A stretch of DNA of 53,639 bases, from positions 1-53,639 of the forward strand of contig CAJXKW010000004.1 of assembly GCA_913055855.1 (NCBI GenBank), in the 5' to 3' direction. Below, one piece after another: positions 1 through 6,966 of this stretch. Each line of letters begins with the position of its first letter. Position 1 is the first letter of the stretch. The notes under the pieces are model-generated. The model worked only from the letters and a program-made list of their open reading frames with translations, did no database searches and was not told the DNA's origin. This DNA is from an uncultured Limimonas sp. (GTDB lineage: Bacteria; Pseudomonadota; Alphaproteobacteria; Kiloniellales; Rhodovibrionaceae). Both the position numbers and the translations under genes were made by a program.

Positions 1-520
1 TCCACGTCCCGCGGTCCCCCAACGGCGCGACGGTGATGGTCCCGTCGGCGGGGTCCACCCACCACACCCGGCCCGTGCGGTCCATCATGTCCCGAAACAC
101 ACGCTTGACCGTTCTGTTCTCGACCGAGTACTCCGACAGCAGCGTTTCGCTTGCCCCGACAAAGGAGAGGTCAGCCGCCGCGCCGTTCGTCGACGCCGCC
201 AGTGCGTCGGATAGCACCGACTCGCTGTCGTTGGCCGATGCCTCGAACGTCACGCTCTCCTCGAACGTGTCCTCTTGTGGGTGCTTGCACTCGACCTTCC
301 GGCTGCCGTTCTCGCGGATTGCGCCCGGAGTCTCGACGACGCCGTCGAACCGGACCGTCCCGTCGATGGTGATAGTCACCGGGTCCCGCTGGCTGATTGT
401 CTCGCGGACGGTCGTGGTGACCTGTGCCGTCGGGGCCAGTCCCAGCGGCGACAGTGGGTTCTCTATCTTGAACTCCTCGTAGGTGATTTCTGTGCCGGCG
501 ATGGTGACGACAGTAGCCAT
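1..520 (-). CDS. Tail/baseplate hub-like virus protein (partial, C-terminus beyond window)
   Basis: The frame opens with ATG at 518-520 (MATVVTIAGTEITYEEF) and stays open to position 1, so about 173 N-terminal residues are visible and the 3' end lies outside the window. The sequence is beta-rich with no signal peptide; it contains VTITIDGTVRFDGVVET and later RVFRDMMDRTGRVWWVDP. A short beta start followed by a segment that defines a new frame with RTGRVWWVDP-like wording resembles gpD/gpP-type baseplate hub proteins of contractile and long-tailed phages. Its place after the tape measure and a distal tail-like gene agrees. Spacing to the gene before it is about 40 bases. The family assignment is inferred from context and general look, not from a diagnostic motif. 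Confidence 0.55.
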   Translation of the reverse strand, partial: MATVVTIAGTEITYEEFKIENPLSPLGLAPTAQVTTTVRETISQRDPVTITIDGTVRFDGVVETPGAIRENGSRKVECKHPQEDTFEESVTFEASANDSESVLSDALAASTNGAAADLSFVGASETLLSEYSVENRTVKRVFRDMMDRTGRVWWVDPADGTITVAPLGDRGTW

Positions 521-559
521 ACCGTATCCGACGGCAGCGCCGGCCTAAAAGCCGACGGG

Positions 560-1012
560 CTAAATGGACTGGCCCCGGCGGAGTCGAATTCGACAGGGCT
601 TCCACTTCGGACTCCCCTGTGAGATGACCGTCGGCGCGACGTTCTCGACGAACACCTCGTCGTCGTTGAACGCATCGCCCGTGACGTGGTCCAGTTGCCA
701 AGAGGCGTCGAAGTCCGGCGCGTGAATCACGTCCTCCAGATAGTTTATTTGCTCCTCTTGGGTGACGACAGTCGACGTGTACGAGCCGTTCGCTTTGTCC
801 GTCCCGTCGTTGTGGATTTTAAAATTCAATGAGATGTCCGCTTGCATCCCCGAGACACCCAGCAGGACGTTTTCGGCGGCCGACAGCCCCGGCGCGGCGA
901 TAGAGAAAGCCTCTTTCCGGCTGTCGAGGTCTACCGTGTCTATCATCGTCGCGTCGTAGCTGTAGGCCTCGGCGCTAGGATTCAGCGTCAACCGGAGCGT
1001 TTCGAGTGTCAT
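560..1012 (-). CDS. Distal tail-like virus protein (150 aa), unassigned family
   Basis: The 150-residue product starts MTLETLRLTLNPSAEAYSY. It has no transmembrane segment and is rich in Asp, Asn and Thr, with a basic C-terminal tail (KWKPCRIRLRRGQSI). Its ATG overlaps the stop of the tape measure gene by four bases (ATGA), so the two are translationally coupled. In tailed viruses the position between tape measure and hub is usually held by the distal tail or a baseplate adaptor protein, and that is the basis for the call. I do not recognise a family motif. LysM-type or T4 gp53-type proteins can also sit here, but I see no such signature. Confidence 0.5.
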   Translation of the reverse strand: MTLETLRLTLNPSAEAYSYDATMIDTVDLDSRKEAFSIAAPGLSAAENVLLGVSGMQADISLNFKIHNDGTDKANGSYTSTVVTQEEQINYLEDVIHAPDFDASWQLDHVTGDAFNDDEVFVENVAPTVISQGSPKWKPCRIRLRRGQSI

Positions 1013-1791
1013 GGCAAATCAACCCCAGATGTTTTCTCGACTTCGTCGACGAACGCGCCCAACCCGCCCGAAATGTTCACGCCCGTGTTGTTCTCGACGG
1101 TCTGGTTCACTCCGCTGACAAAGTCGTTGCCGGTTTCTCGCGCCCCGTCTATCGGGTTGACGTTCGGCAGCCGTTCGGCCAGTTCTTGTCCGATAAGGTC
1201 GGCCAGTTGTTGCACCTCTTGCCAGATGTCGCCGGGCAAATCGCCGACGGCGCTAATGATATTCGAGACGCCGCCGCTGACGAAGTCCCACACGTCACTG
1301 CCGACGGAGGTAATCGCCGACTTCGCACCGTCGAGTTTCGACGCGACGAACTGGATGGCCGCGTACAGCAGCACGGCTTGGGCGGCGATAAGGAGGATGG
1401 GCGAAAGCAAGACAGCGATGCCCGCGCCGATGAACTTCAACAGTCCCTCAGAGACGTTTAACCACTTGAACCATACCGGGAGGATTTTCGTCAGCAGAAA
1501 TCTGAGCACTGGCGAGAGGAGCCGTAGCGCCAGCGCGGCGATGGGCGCGAGGAACGCCTGGAGGACGGACAGGATGGGGTCGAGCACCTCCAGCAGTGGC
1601 CCGGCGACCGACGTGAGTAGGCCCGCAAACAGCCCGGCTTTGAGACTCCCCCGAAGGCCGCCCGGTCCCTCCCCACCGCCGCCGCCCGCGCCGCCGACGC
1701 CGCCGCCACCGTCGGCGTCGCCCAGTTCCTCGGCGGCGTCGTCCACCCCCTCGGCGTTGACCTGTACTTGTACTTCGCCGTCAGCAGACAT
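1009..1791 (-). CDS. Tape measure-like tail protein (short, 260 aa)
   Basis: The product has an acidic N-terminus, a glycine-rich stretch near residues 28-45, then a long hydrophobic and helical centre (about residues 50-150) with segments such as SVAGPLLEVLDPILSVLQAF and AGIAVLLSPILLIAAQAV. The C-terminal part contains repeated short helices. Hydrophobic helical proteins directly downstream of the tail assembly chaperone are the hallmark of tape measure proteins. The length is far below the usual 600-1500 residues. If the common relation of about 0.15 nm of tail per residue holds, this would specify a tail near 40 nm. It overlaps the next gene by four bases. A minor membrane-active tail protein is an alternative. 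Confidence 0.6.
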   Translation of the reverse strand: MSADGEVQVQVNAEGVDDAAEELGDADGGGGVGGAGGGGGEGPGGLRGSLKAGLFAGLLTSVAGPLLEVLDPILSVLQAFLAPIAALALRLLSPVLRFLLTKILPVWFKWLNVSEGLLKFIGAGIAVLLSPILLIAAQAVLLYAAIQFVASKLDGAKSAITSVGSDVWDFVSGGVSNIISAVGDLPGDIWQEVQQLADLIGQELAERLPNVNPIDGARETGNDFVSGVNQTVENNTGVNISGGLGAFVDEVEKTSGVDLP

Positions 1792-1830
1792 ACGGTAGGC
1801 TACCCTTTCGGTGCGTATAGTGGTGTGGGG

Positions 1831-2587
1831 TTAGATTCCCATCCCGCCTGCCCCGCCGCCTGCCCCACCGACGCCCGCCGACCGCTTGTCGTGCCATGCC
1901 TCAATGGACCGCACGATGAGGTGGCGCTCGTACTCCGTGGTTTCGTTGACGAACTCCGAATAGGACCGGAAGCCCGTCAGTCGGAGGATTTCAACGACGC
2001 CCGCGCCGTTCCGGGTTGCGAAAGGACTCGATAGCTGATACCTTTTCCTCCCGTTCGGCGTGCATCGCTTCGGCGATGTCGAACCACGCCATAAGCACGG
2101 CTTCGACGCCCCACGACTCGCCGATGCGGGCCAGCGTATCGGCCCGCGCGTCCTCGGGGAGGTCCGCCCACTCCGTGCCGTTCCAGCGCACCAGCGCGAT
2201 GTCCAGCATATCCAGCAGGTGCCCCAGCACGTCGTCGAGGTCCGACTGTGTGAGACTGTCCACGTCCTCCGGGTCCACGTCGCCGAGGATGTCGTCGACG
2301 GCGTCGGCGTGGTCCTCCAGCGCGGTGTTCTGACTGTCGACGTGGACGAGCACGTCGTTGCCGTACAGGTCCAGCTCCGTCCCGAGTTGTTCCATGTCCG
2401 CATGGACGGTAATCTCGGCAACGGTGTCCTCCTCGTCGGCCCACTGTTCGCGCGTCTCCTCTGCCTCGTCGTCGAGTTGCTGTATCTTCTCCCAGCGTTC
2501 GTACTCAGTAACGGTGAGTGTGTTCCGGGCCGTCTCTTTGTCCATCCGTCGAAGGTCCACCGCGCTGTATTCAGTATCAGCCGACAT
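1831..2587 (-). CDS. Tail assembly chaperone, +1 frameshift long form (gpGT-like)
   Basis: An overlapping frame without a start of its own runs on to a TAA at 1831-1833. In the short form the stop is at 1991-1993. The downstream frame reads sensibly past that stop (VVEILRLTGFRSYSEFVNET, then YERHLIVRSIEAWHDK and a Gly-rich tail). It lies in the +1 phase relative to the upstream gene. Joined at TTT (2021-2023), the product is 189 residues from the first frame plus 62 from the second, 251 in all. This is the usual two-product design of tail chaperones, placed just before the tape measure gene. The shift itself has not been shown; a −2 shift would give the same phase. Confidence 0.6.
1991..2587 (-). 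CDS. Tail assembly chaperone, short form (gpG-like)
   Basis: The short form has 198 residues, starts MSADTEYSAVDLRRMDKE and ends NPERRGRR at a TGA (1991-1993). It is very acidic, especially residues 60-120 (DDILGDVDPEDVDSLTQSD), as expected for a protein folded in a high-salt cytoplasm. It lies between the tube-like gene and the tape measure gene, exactly where lambda G/GT-type chaperones lie. Such chaperones coat the tape measure during tail assembly and are made in a short form plus a frameshifted long form. The start is two bases from the stop of the upstream tube gene. There is no direct sequence hallmark of the family; position and the frameshift architecture carry the call. Confidence 0.65.
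   Translation of the reverse strand: MSADTEYSAVDLRRMDKETARNTLTVTEYERWEKIQQLDDEAEETREQWADEEDTVAEITVHADMEQLGTELDLYGNDVLVHVDSQNTALEDHADAVDDILGDVDPEDVDSLTQSDLDDVLGHLLDMLDIALVRWNGTEWADLPEDARADTLARIGESWGVEAVLMAWFDIAEAMHAEREEKVSAIESFRNPERRGRR
2018..2026 (-). promoter_or_regulatory. Candidate +1 frameshift site TCC_TTT_CGC
   Basis: Read on the minus strand in the phase of the upstream gene the codons are TCC (2024-2026), TTT (2021-2023), CGC (2018-2020). A P-site tRNA-Phe on TTT can re-pair one base forward on TTC. The same nine bases except the last form the +1 site of influenza A PA-X (UCC_UUU_CGU). It lies nine codons before the TGA that ends the short form, inside the region where both frames are open. 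Confidence 0.55.
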
Positions 2588-2589
2588 GG

Positions 2590-3051
2590 TCAGGCACTCG
2601 CGTCAGTGTTGGTGATGGATAGCTGCCGGCCCTGGAGTTCCAGCGTGAACCCTATCCACTCCTCGCGCGAGCCACCGAGCGGGACCGACCCGTCGATATA
2701 GCCATCCAGCACTTGGATTTCCTTCTCCGACCCGTCGGCGGCCTTGTAGATGAACGTCATGTCGAACTCGACCACGTCGGCGCTGGTGTCGAGTTCCCCC
2801 GCCGCCTCGTCGTAGTCAATGAGTCGGTCCCACGTCTCGATGTCCCACGTCAGGATGTCCCCCGACGCTGTGACGCCGATCGACGTTTTCTGTGTGTCCT
2901 GTCGTTCGGCACTCCCCGCCCCGCGGAGTTCCTGCACCTCTTGCTCGGGAGCGGATACCTCCGGGTTGTCGATAATCCCCAGCGCCTCGGTCGGGAGTCC
3001 CGGGCCGCTAATCTCGATTACGGCCGTCTGACCGCGCCACTTCTTAGGCAT
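2590..3051 (-). CDS. Major tail tube-like protein (153 aa)
   Basis: The product starts MPKKWRGQTAVIEISGPG and has 153 residues. It is acidic and rich in beta-type segments (VEFDMTFIYKAADGSEKEI, then a Gly-Ser turn, then GFTLELQGRQLSITNTDASA). A small beta protein directly upstream of the chaperone and tape measure, and downstream of a terminator-like gene, is normally the tail tube or major tail protein, which polymerises into the hollow tube. The sequence has no signal peptide or membrane segment. The start is supported by the short distance to the following gene (two bases) and by a 43-base gap behind the preceding gene. The assignment rests on order and composition. Confidence 0.55.
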   Translation of the reverse strand: MPKKWRGQTAVIEISGPGLPTEALGIIDNPEVSAPEQEVQELRGAGSAERQDTQKTSIGVTASGDILTWDIETWDRLIDYDEAAGELDTSADVVEFDMTFIYKAADGSEKEIQVLDGYIDGSVPLGGSREEWIGFTLELQGRQLSITNTDASA

Positions 3052-3094
3052 ACCTTCGGATAGGCCCCGCGCCGGCCAAAAGCGTAGGGGTCGC

Positions 3095-3523
3095 CTACCG
3101 TCCGGCGTCGGCCATGTCCACCAGCGTCGTTATCTCCCACTGGATGGACACCAACAGGATACCCGTGTTGTTCAACTCGCCAGAGAAGTCCTGTATGCTA
3201 CTCGGGACGTATGTCACCACGCACTCAGTATCACTCAGCGCCGACAGCGTGCGGTCGATCACGTCCGCGACGACGTGGAGCACGTCGTCGACGTAATCGT
3301 ACTCTCGGGACCGCTCGAAATACAGATTCGTGTATATCTCGTGCGTGAACTCGTTGCCGTCGGTGCGGCCGGTGCTCTGTGGGAACACCTCACCGACGGG
3401 GTACTCGATTCGGTCCCACGTTCGGGGGCCGGTGTGGGTAGACTCCAGCAGGTCACTCTCGGCGACGCCGTGCTCGCAGGCTTCGATGGGGGCGGCCCGG
3501 ACGGTGAGCCAGTCGATAGGCAT
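3095..3523 (-). CDS. Tail terminator/completion-like protein (142 aa)
   Basis: The 142-residue product begins MPIDWLTVRAAPIEACEHG and ends with a beta strand (TGILLVSIQWEIT). The middle contains YTNLYFERSREYDYVDDVLH followed by a helix with DVIDRTL. Small alpha/beta proteins with a final QWE-type strand in this position (just before the tube gene) are usually tail terminators of the gpU/DUF3168 kind, which cap the tail at its head end. The gene is separated from the tube gene by 43 bases and from the 73-residue gene upstream by 39. Assignment is by position and general fold look only; a head-tail adaptor would be the main alternative. Confidence 0.45.
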   Translation of the reverse strand: MPIDWLTVRAAPIEACEHGVAESDLLESTHTGPRTWDRIEYPVGEVFPQSTGRTDGNEFTHEIYTNLYFERSREYDYVDDVLHVVADVIDRTLSALSDTECVVTYVPSSIQDFSGELNNTGILLVSIQWEITTLVDMADAGR

Positions 3524-3562
3524 GGCTGACCGTTGCGTGGGGCCAGAGAAAAGGGTGTGTGG

Positions 3563-3784
3563 TCAGTTCGACGGGAAAGACGGACCTTCGTAGGTGATAC
3601 CGTGGCCGTAATCCACGTCGTCGTTACAGAACGGACAAATATTGTCCTCGCCCGGCTCGCCGCTATGTTTGTGGACCGTACCACCGCTGTCCTTGTTGAT
3701 GTGAAGGGTGAACGGATTGCCGTACTCGTTCGTGACAGTCTGGTTGTAGCCGGTGACACCTTCGGGGACGCTTTCTCTTGCCAT
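3563..3784 (-). CDS. Small CPFC-containing virus protein, function unknown
   Basis: The 73-residue product begins MARESVPEGVTGYNQTVTNE. The C-terminal half has a His, then CPFC (in NICPFCNDDVDYGHGI) and another His, so a small zinc-binding knuckle built from two Cys and two His is possible. It is the first gene after the archaeal-type promoter at 3804-3814. The distance from that box to the ATG leaves no room for a leader, which fixes the start. I do not recognise the family. Small zinc-ribbon proteins are common in haloarchaea and their viruses. Confidence 0.55.
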   Translation of the reverse strand: MARESVPEGVTGYNQTVTNEYGNPFTLHINKDSGGTVHKHSGEPGEDNICPFCNDDVDYGHGITYEGPSFPSN

Positions 3785-3793
3785 ACTATACGT

Positions 3794-3832
3794 TATGCAC
3801 TAACCAATAATAAACCCATCGGTTTGTGCATA
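3794..3832. repeat. Nested inverted repeat around the virus promoter
   Basis: TATGCAC at 3794-3800 is the exact reverse complement of GTGCATA at 3826-3832. Inside it, AAACC (3812-3816) and GGTTT (3821-3825) form a second pair around CATC. The inner and outer right arms are contiguous; the left arms are separated by 11 bases. The structure brackets the TATA-like box, so it may be a repressor site. It also shows that virus sequence extends to at least 3832. Confidence 0.5.
3804..3814 (-). promoter_or_regulatory. Archaeal-type TATA box for a leaderless transcript
   Basis: Read on the minus strand the sequence is TTTATTATTGG, centred about 26 bases before the ATG at 3784. That is the distance from TATA box to transcription start in archaea, so transcription would begin at or next to the ATG, as is common in haloarchaea. 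No Shine-Dalgarno sequence is present before the ATG. No bacterial −35 partner is evident. Confidence 0.5.
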
Positions 3833-3841
3833 CTTACCCGG
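3833..3841. other. Junction between archaeal-virus-like and bacterial sequence
   Basis: On the left, all genes are minus-strand, acidic and archaeal-promoted, and the inverted repeat ends at 3832. On the right a bacterial coding sequence begins at 3841 almost exactly at its family's usual N-terminus. No integrase, tRNA fragment, target-site repeat or transposon end is visible between them. A chimeric assembly join is the simplest reading; real integration cannot be excluded from the sequence. Confidence 0.6.
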
Positions 3842-5874
3842 TGACGCGCGCTATCGTGTTTACGCCCTCGGGGCGGCGCGGTCGCTTTCCCAAGGGTACA
3901 ACCGTGCTTCAGGCGGCACGGCGCCTGGGTGTTGATATCGATTCGGTGTGCGGCGGACGCGCGCTCTGCGGGCGCTGCCAGGTGACCGTGAGCGAGGGAT
4001 CCTTCCCCAAGCACGGGATCGAAAGCCGCGGCGATCACGTTTCGCCCTGGAACGACGTCGAGCAACGCTACAAGGAGACGGCGCGCAAGGGCATGGCCGA
4101 GGACCGCCGGCTGTCCTGTCAGGCGGAAATCCGGGACGACGTGGTCATCGACGTCCCCGCGGACAGCCAGGTGCACAAGCAGGTCGTGCGCAAGCGCGCG
4201 GAAGTCCGGGACATCGTGCTCGATGCCACGGTCCGGCTGTATTACATCACGGTCGAAGAGCCGGACATGCACAACCCCAGCGGCGACCTGGAGCGGGTCA
4301 TCAAGGCCCTGGCGGAGCAGTGGGGCCTGACCGGCGTGACCGGCGGCGATATCGTCACGCTACGCGAGCTGCAGAAAACCCTGCGCCGGGGCGAATGGGC
4401 GATCACCGTCGCCCTGCACGACGACAGCCGCATCATCGCCGCCTGGCCGGGCTTCCACGACCGCGTCTACGGCGTGGCCATCGACATCGGCTCGACCACG
4501 ATCGCCGCGCACCTGTGCCGCCTGGACACCGGCGAGGTGGTCGCCGCCAACGGCATCATGAACCCGCAGATCCGGTTCGGCGAGGACCTGATGAGCCGGG
4601 TCTCCTACGCCATGATGAACCCCGGCGGCGACACGGAGATGACCGCGGCCGTCCAGCAGGCGATCAACGAGCTGCTCACCGAGAGCGCCGGCGAGGCCGG
4701 CTGCGATCCCGCCGACATCCTGGAGCTGACCTTCGTCGGCAACCCCATCATGCACCACCTGCTGCTGGGGATCGATCCGGTGGAGCTGGGCGGCGCGCCC
4801 TTCGCCCTGGCGACCAACCACGGCGTTACCCTGCGCGCGGACGAGCTGGACATCACCGCGATCCACCGCAACGCGCGCGCCTTCGTCCTGCCCTGCATCG
4901 CCGGGCACGTGGGCGCGGACACCGCGGGCGTGGTGCTCTCGGAGACGCCGCACCTGTCCGAGGACATCGTGCTCGTGGTGGACGTGGGCACCAACGCGGA
5001 GATCGTCCTGGGCAACAAGGACCGCCTGCTCGCCGCCTCCTCGCCCACGGGCCCGGCGTTCGAGGGCGCGCAGATCTCCAGCGGCCAGCGCGCCGCCTCG
5101 GGTGCGATCGAGCGCGTGCGCATCGATCCCGAAACCCTGGAGCCGCGCTTCAAGGTGATCGGCGCGGACATCTGGTCAGACCACAAGGGCTTCGCCAAGG
5201 CGACCAAGCGCGTCGGCGTGACGGGCATCTGCGGCTCGGGGATCATCGAGGCACTGGGCGAGATGTATCTGGCCGGCATCATCGCCACCGACGGCACCAT
5301 CGACGGCAACCTCGCCGAGCGCAGCGACCGCATCGTCCCGGACGGGCGCACCTGGTCCTACATCCTGCATCGCGGCGAGCCCGAGATCCGGATCACCCAG
5401 AACGACGTGCGCGCCATCCAGCTCGCCAAGGCCGCGCTCTATGCCGGCGCGCGCCTGCTCATGGACCAGCTCGGCATCGACAAGCCCGACCGGATCGTCC
5501 TCGCCGGCGCGTTCGGCAGCCACATCGACACCACCTACGCGATGATCCTGGGGCTGCTGCCCGACTGTGAGCTGGCCAAGGTGGTCTCCGCGGGCAACGC
5601 CGCCGGTACGGGCGCGCGCATCGCCCTGCTCAACAAGACCGCACGCGCGGAGATCGAGGACATCGTCCGCCGGATCGAAAAGGTCGAGACGGCCGTGGAA
5701 CCCAAGTTCCAGGAGCACTTCGTGGACGCCATGGGAATCCCGCACAGCACCGCGAACTACGACCGTCTGGCCCGGAGCATCGCCCTGCCCGAGCCCAAGA
5801 CCGTGGAATCCCCGGACACGGGCCAGGGAACGCGCACGCGGCGGCGCCGGCGCAGCCGCTCCGCGGCGGAGTGA
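3841..5874 (+). CDS. RamA-like ferredoxin/ASKHA (DUF4445) reductive activator of corrinoid proteins
   Basis: The 677-residue product starts at GTG 3841 (TRAIVFTPSGRRGRF), which matches the usual family N-terminus; a GTG five codons earlier lies in the virus-like inverted repeat. An N-terminal 2Fe-2S ferredoxin domain has Cys37, Cys43, Cys46 (CGGRALCGRC) and Cys93. From about residue 210 comes an ASKHA-type ATP-binding domain (AIDIGSTTIAAHL, VVDVGTNAEIVLG, LAGAFGSHID) as in DUF4445 proteins. Known relatives reductively reactivate Co(II) corrinoid methyltransferase proteins with ATP. No methyltransferase or corrinoid protein is in view, but the flank is cut by the junction. The C-terminus is a basic tail (RTRRRRRSRSAAE). 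No ribosome site is visible, which fits loss of the true upstream sequence. Confidence 0.85.
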   Translation: MTRAIVFTPSGRRGRFPKGTTVLQAARRLGVDIDSVCGGRALCGRCQVTVSEGSFPKHGIESRGDHVSPWNDVEQRYKETARKGMAEDRRLSCQAEIRDDVVIDVPADSQVHKQVVRKRAEVRDIVLDATVRLYYITVEEPDMHNPSGDLERVIKALAEQWGLTGVTGGDIVTLRELQKTLRRGEWAITVALHDDSRIIAAWPGFHDRVYGVAIDIGSTTIAAHLCRLDTGEVVAANGIMNPQIRFGEDLMSRVSYAMMNPGGDTEMTAAVQQAINELLTESAGEAGCDPADILELTFVGNPIMHHLLLGIDPVELGGAPFALATNHGVTLRADELDITAIHRNARAFVLPCIAGHVGADTAGVVLSETPHLSEDIVLVVDVGTNAEIVLGNKDRLLAASSPTGPAFEGAQISSGQRAASGAIERVRIDPETLEPRFKVIGADIWSDHKGFAKATKRVGVTGICGSGIIEALGEMYLAGIIATDGTIDGNLAERSDRIVPDGRTWSYILHRGEPEIRITQNDVRAIQLAKAALYAGARLLMDQLGIDKPDRIVLAGAFGSHIDTTYAMILGLLPDCELAKVVSAGNAAGTGARIALLNKTARAEIEDIVRRIEKVETAVEPKFQEHFVDAMGIPHSTANYDRLARSIALPEPKTVESPDTGQGTRTRRRRRSRSAAE

Positions 5875-5890
5875 TCCCCCACCGGTTCCG

Positions 5891-5920
5891 GCCTGCGCCC
5901 CGACGGGGGCCGGCGCAAGC
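5891..5920. terminator. GC hairpin between convergent genes, possible terminator
   Basis: GCCTGCG-CCCC-GAC-GGGG-GCCGG-CGCAAGC can fold with an inner CCCC/GGGG stem, an internal bulge and an outer seven-base stem with one mismatch. It lies in the 57 bases between the ends of two convergent genes. There is no T-tract on either strand, so it may only be a folding barrier. Confidence 0.3.
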
Positions 5921-5931
5921 GGGCCGGCGGA

Positions 5932-6966
5932 TCAACAGATGCGCGGCAACTGCTCGCCGTTGAGCCAGTCGACCAGACGGCGGCCGCCGAAGGTCGTGCG
6001 CATCTCCACGAGGCGCCGGTCGTCGTCGGTCACCTCGCCCACCAGCGCGGCCTCGCGTCCCAGCGGGTGGGCGCGCATCGCCGCCAGCAGCGCGTCGGCG
6101 TCGCCGGGCGCGGCGATCGCGAGCAGGCGCCCCTCGTTCGCCACGTGGACGGGGTCGAGGCCCAGAACCTCGCACGCCGCCGCCACCTCGCGGCGCACCG
6201 GCAGGGCCGCCTGGTCCAGCGTCATGCCCACGCCCGACGCCTGCGCCAGCTCGTTGCACGCGGCCGCCAGCCCACCCCGCGTCAGGTCGCGCAGCACGCG
6301 CACATCGGGCGCGGCCGCCACCATCTCCGCCACAAGCCCATTCAGCGCCGCGGTGTCGGAGACGATGCCGGCGTCCAGCGCCAGGTCCGCCCGCGCCGAC
6401 AGGATGGCGACGCCGTGATCACCCAGTGGCCCGCTCACCAGCAGCTTGTCGCCCGGCCGGGCGCGGTCGCAGGACGGGCCGACCCCGTCCGGTACCCGGC
6501 CGATCCCGGCGGTGTTGATGTACAGCCCGTCGGCCTTGCCGCGCTCCACCACCTTGGTATCGCCGGTGACGATCTCCACGCCCGCCGCTTCCGCCGCCCG
6601 GGCCATGCTGTGCACGTAGCCGCAAAGCGCCGCCAGGGGCAGGCCCTCTTCCAGGACGAAGCCCGCAGAGAGATAGACCGGCACGGCGCCGGCCGTCGCC
6701 AGGTCGTTCACCGTCCCGTTGACCGCCAGCGCGCCGATGTCGCCGCCGGGAAACGCGAGCGGCGAGACCACATAGGAGTCCGTGGTCATCACCGTGCGCC
6801 CGCCGGGCCAGTCAAAGGCGGCCGCGTCGTTGCCCGCCGCCAGGCGCGGGTTGGCGAAGGCGTCGCGGAACACCCCGTCGATCAGCCGCGCCATCGCCCG
6901 GCCGCCGCCGCCGTGGGTCATGTCCACCCGGCCGTGCTTCAGGTCCAGTCGGCCGCCCACGCTCAT
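5932..6966 (-). CDS. hypE: Hydrogenase maturation protein HypE
   Basis: HypE dehydrates the carbamoyl group that HypF places on its C-terminal Cys, forming the thiocyanate that gives the CN ligands of the [NiFe] site. The 344-residue product starts MSVGGRLDLKHG and contains HGGGGRAMARLIDGVF, the ATP-binding AAGNDAAAFDWPGG and TDSYVVSPLAFPGGDIG. It ends PRIC, so the essential terminal Cys is present. Its ATG overlaps the hypD stop by four bases (ATGA). It is the last gene of a hypABFCDE operon. The frame stays open upstream of the ATG but no family resemblance is seen there. The gene appears intact. Confidence 0.95.
   Translation of the reverse strand: MSVGGRLDLKHGRVDMTHGGGGRAMARLIDGVFRDAFANPRLAAGNDAAAFDWPGGRTVMTTDSYVVSPLAFPGGDIGALAVNGTVNDLATAGAVPVYLSAGFVLEEGLPLAALCGYVHSMARAAEAAGVEIVTGDTKVVERGKADGLYINTAGIGRVPDGVGPSCDRARPGDKLLVSGPLGDHGVAILSARADLALDAGIVSDTAALNGLVAEMVAAAPDVRVLRDLTRGGLAAACNELAQASGVGMTLDQAALPVRREVAAACEVLGLDPVHVANEGRLLAIAAPGDADALLAAMRAHPLGREAALVGEVTDDDRRLVEMRTTFGGRRLVDWLNGEQLPRIC

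Noticed and set aside
2018..2060. A −1 slippery heptamer in the tail chaperone gene
   Set aside because: The downstream frame lies in the +1 (or −2) phase, so a −1 shift would not reach it. The GAGGAAAAGG stretch is therefore not the site.
3826..3840. GTG at 3826 as start of the RamA-like gene
   Set aside because: It lies in the right arm of the virus promoter's inverted repeat. The family's N-terminus corresponds to the GTG at 3841.
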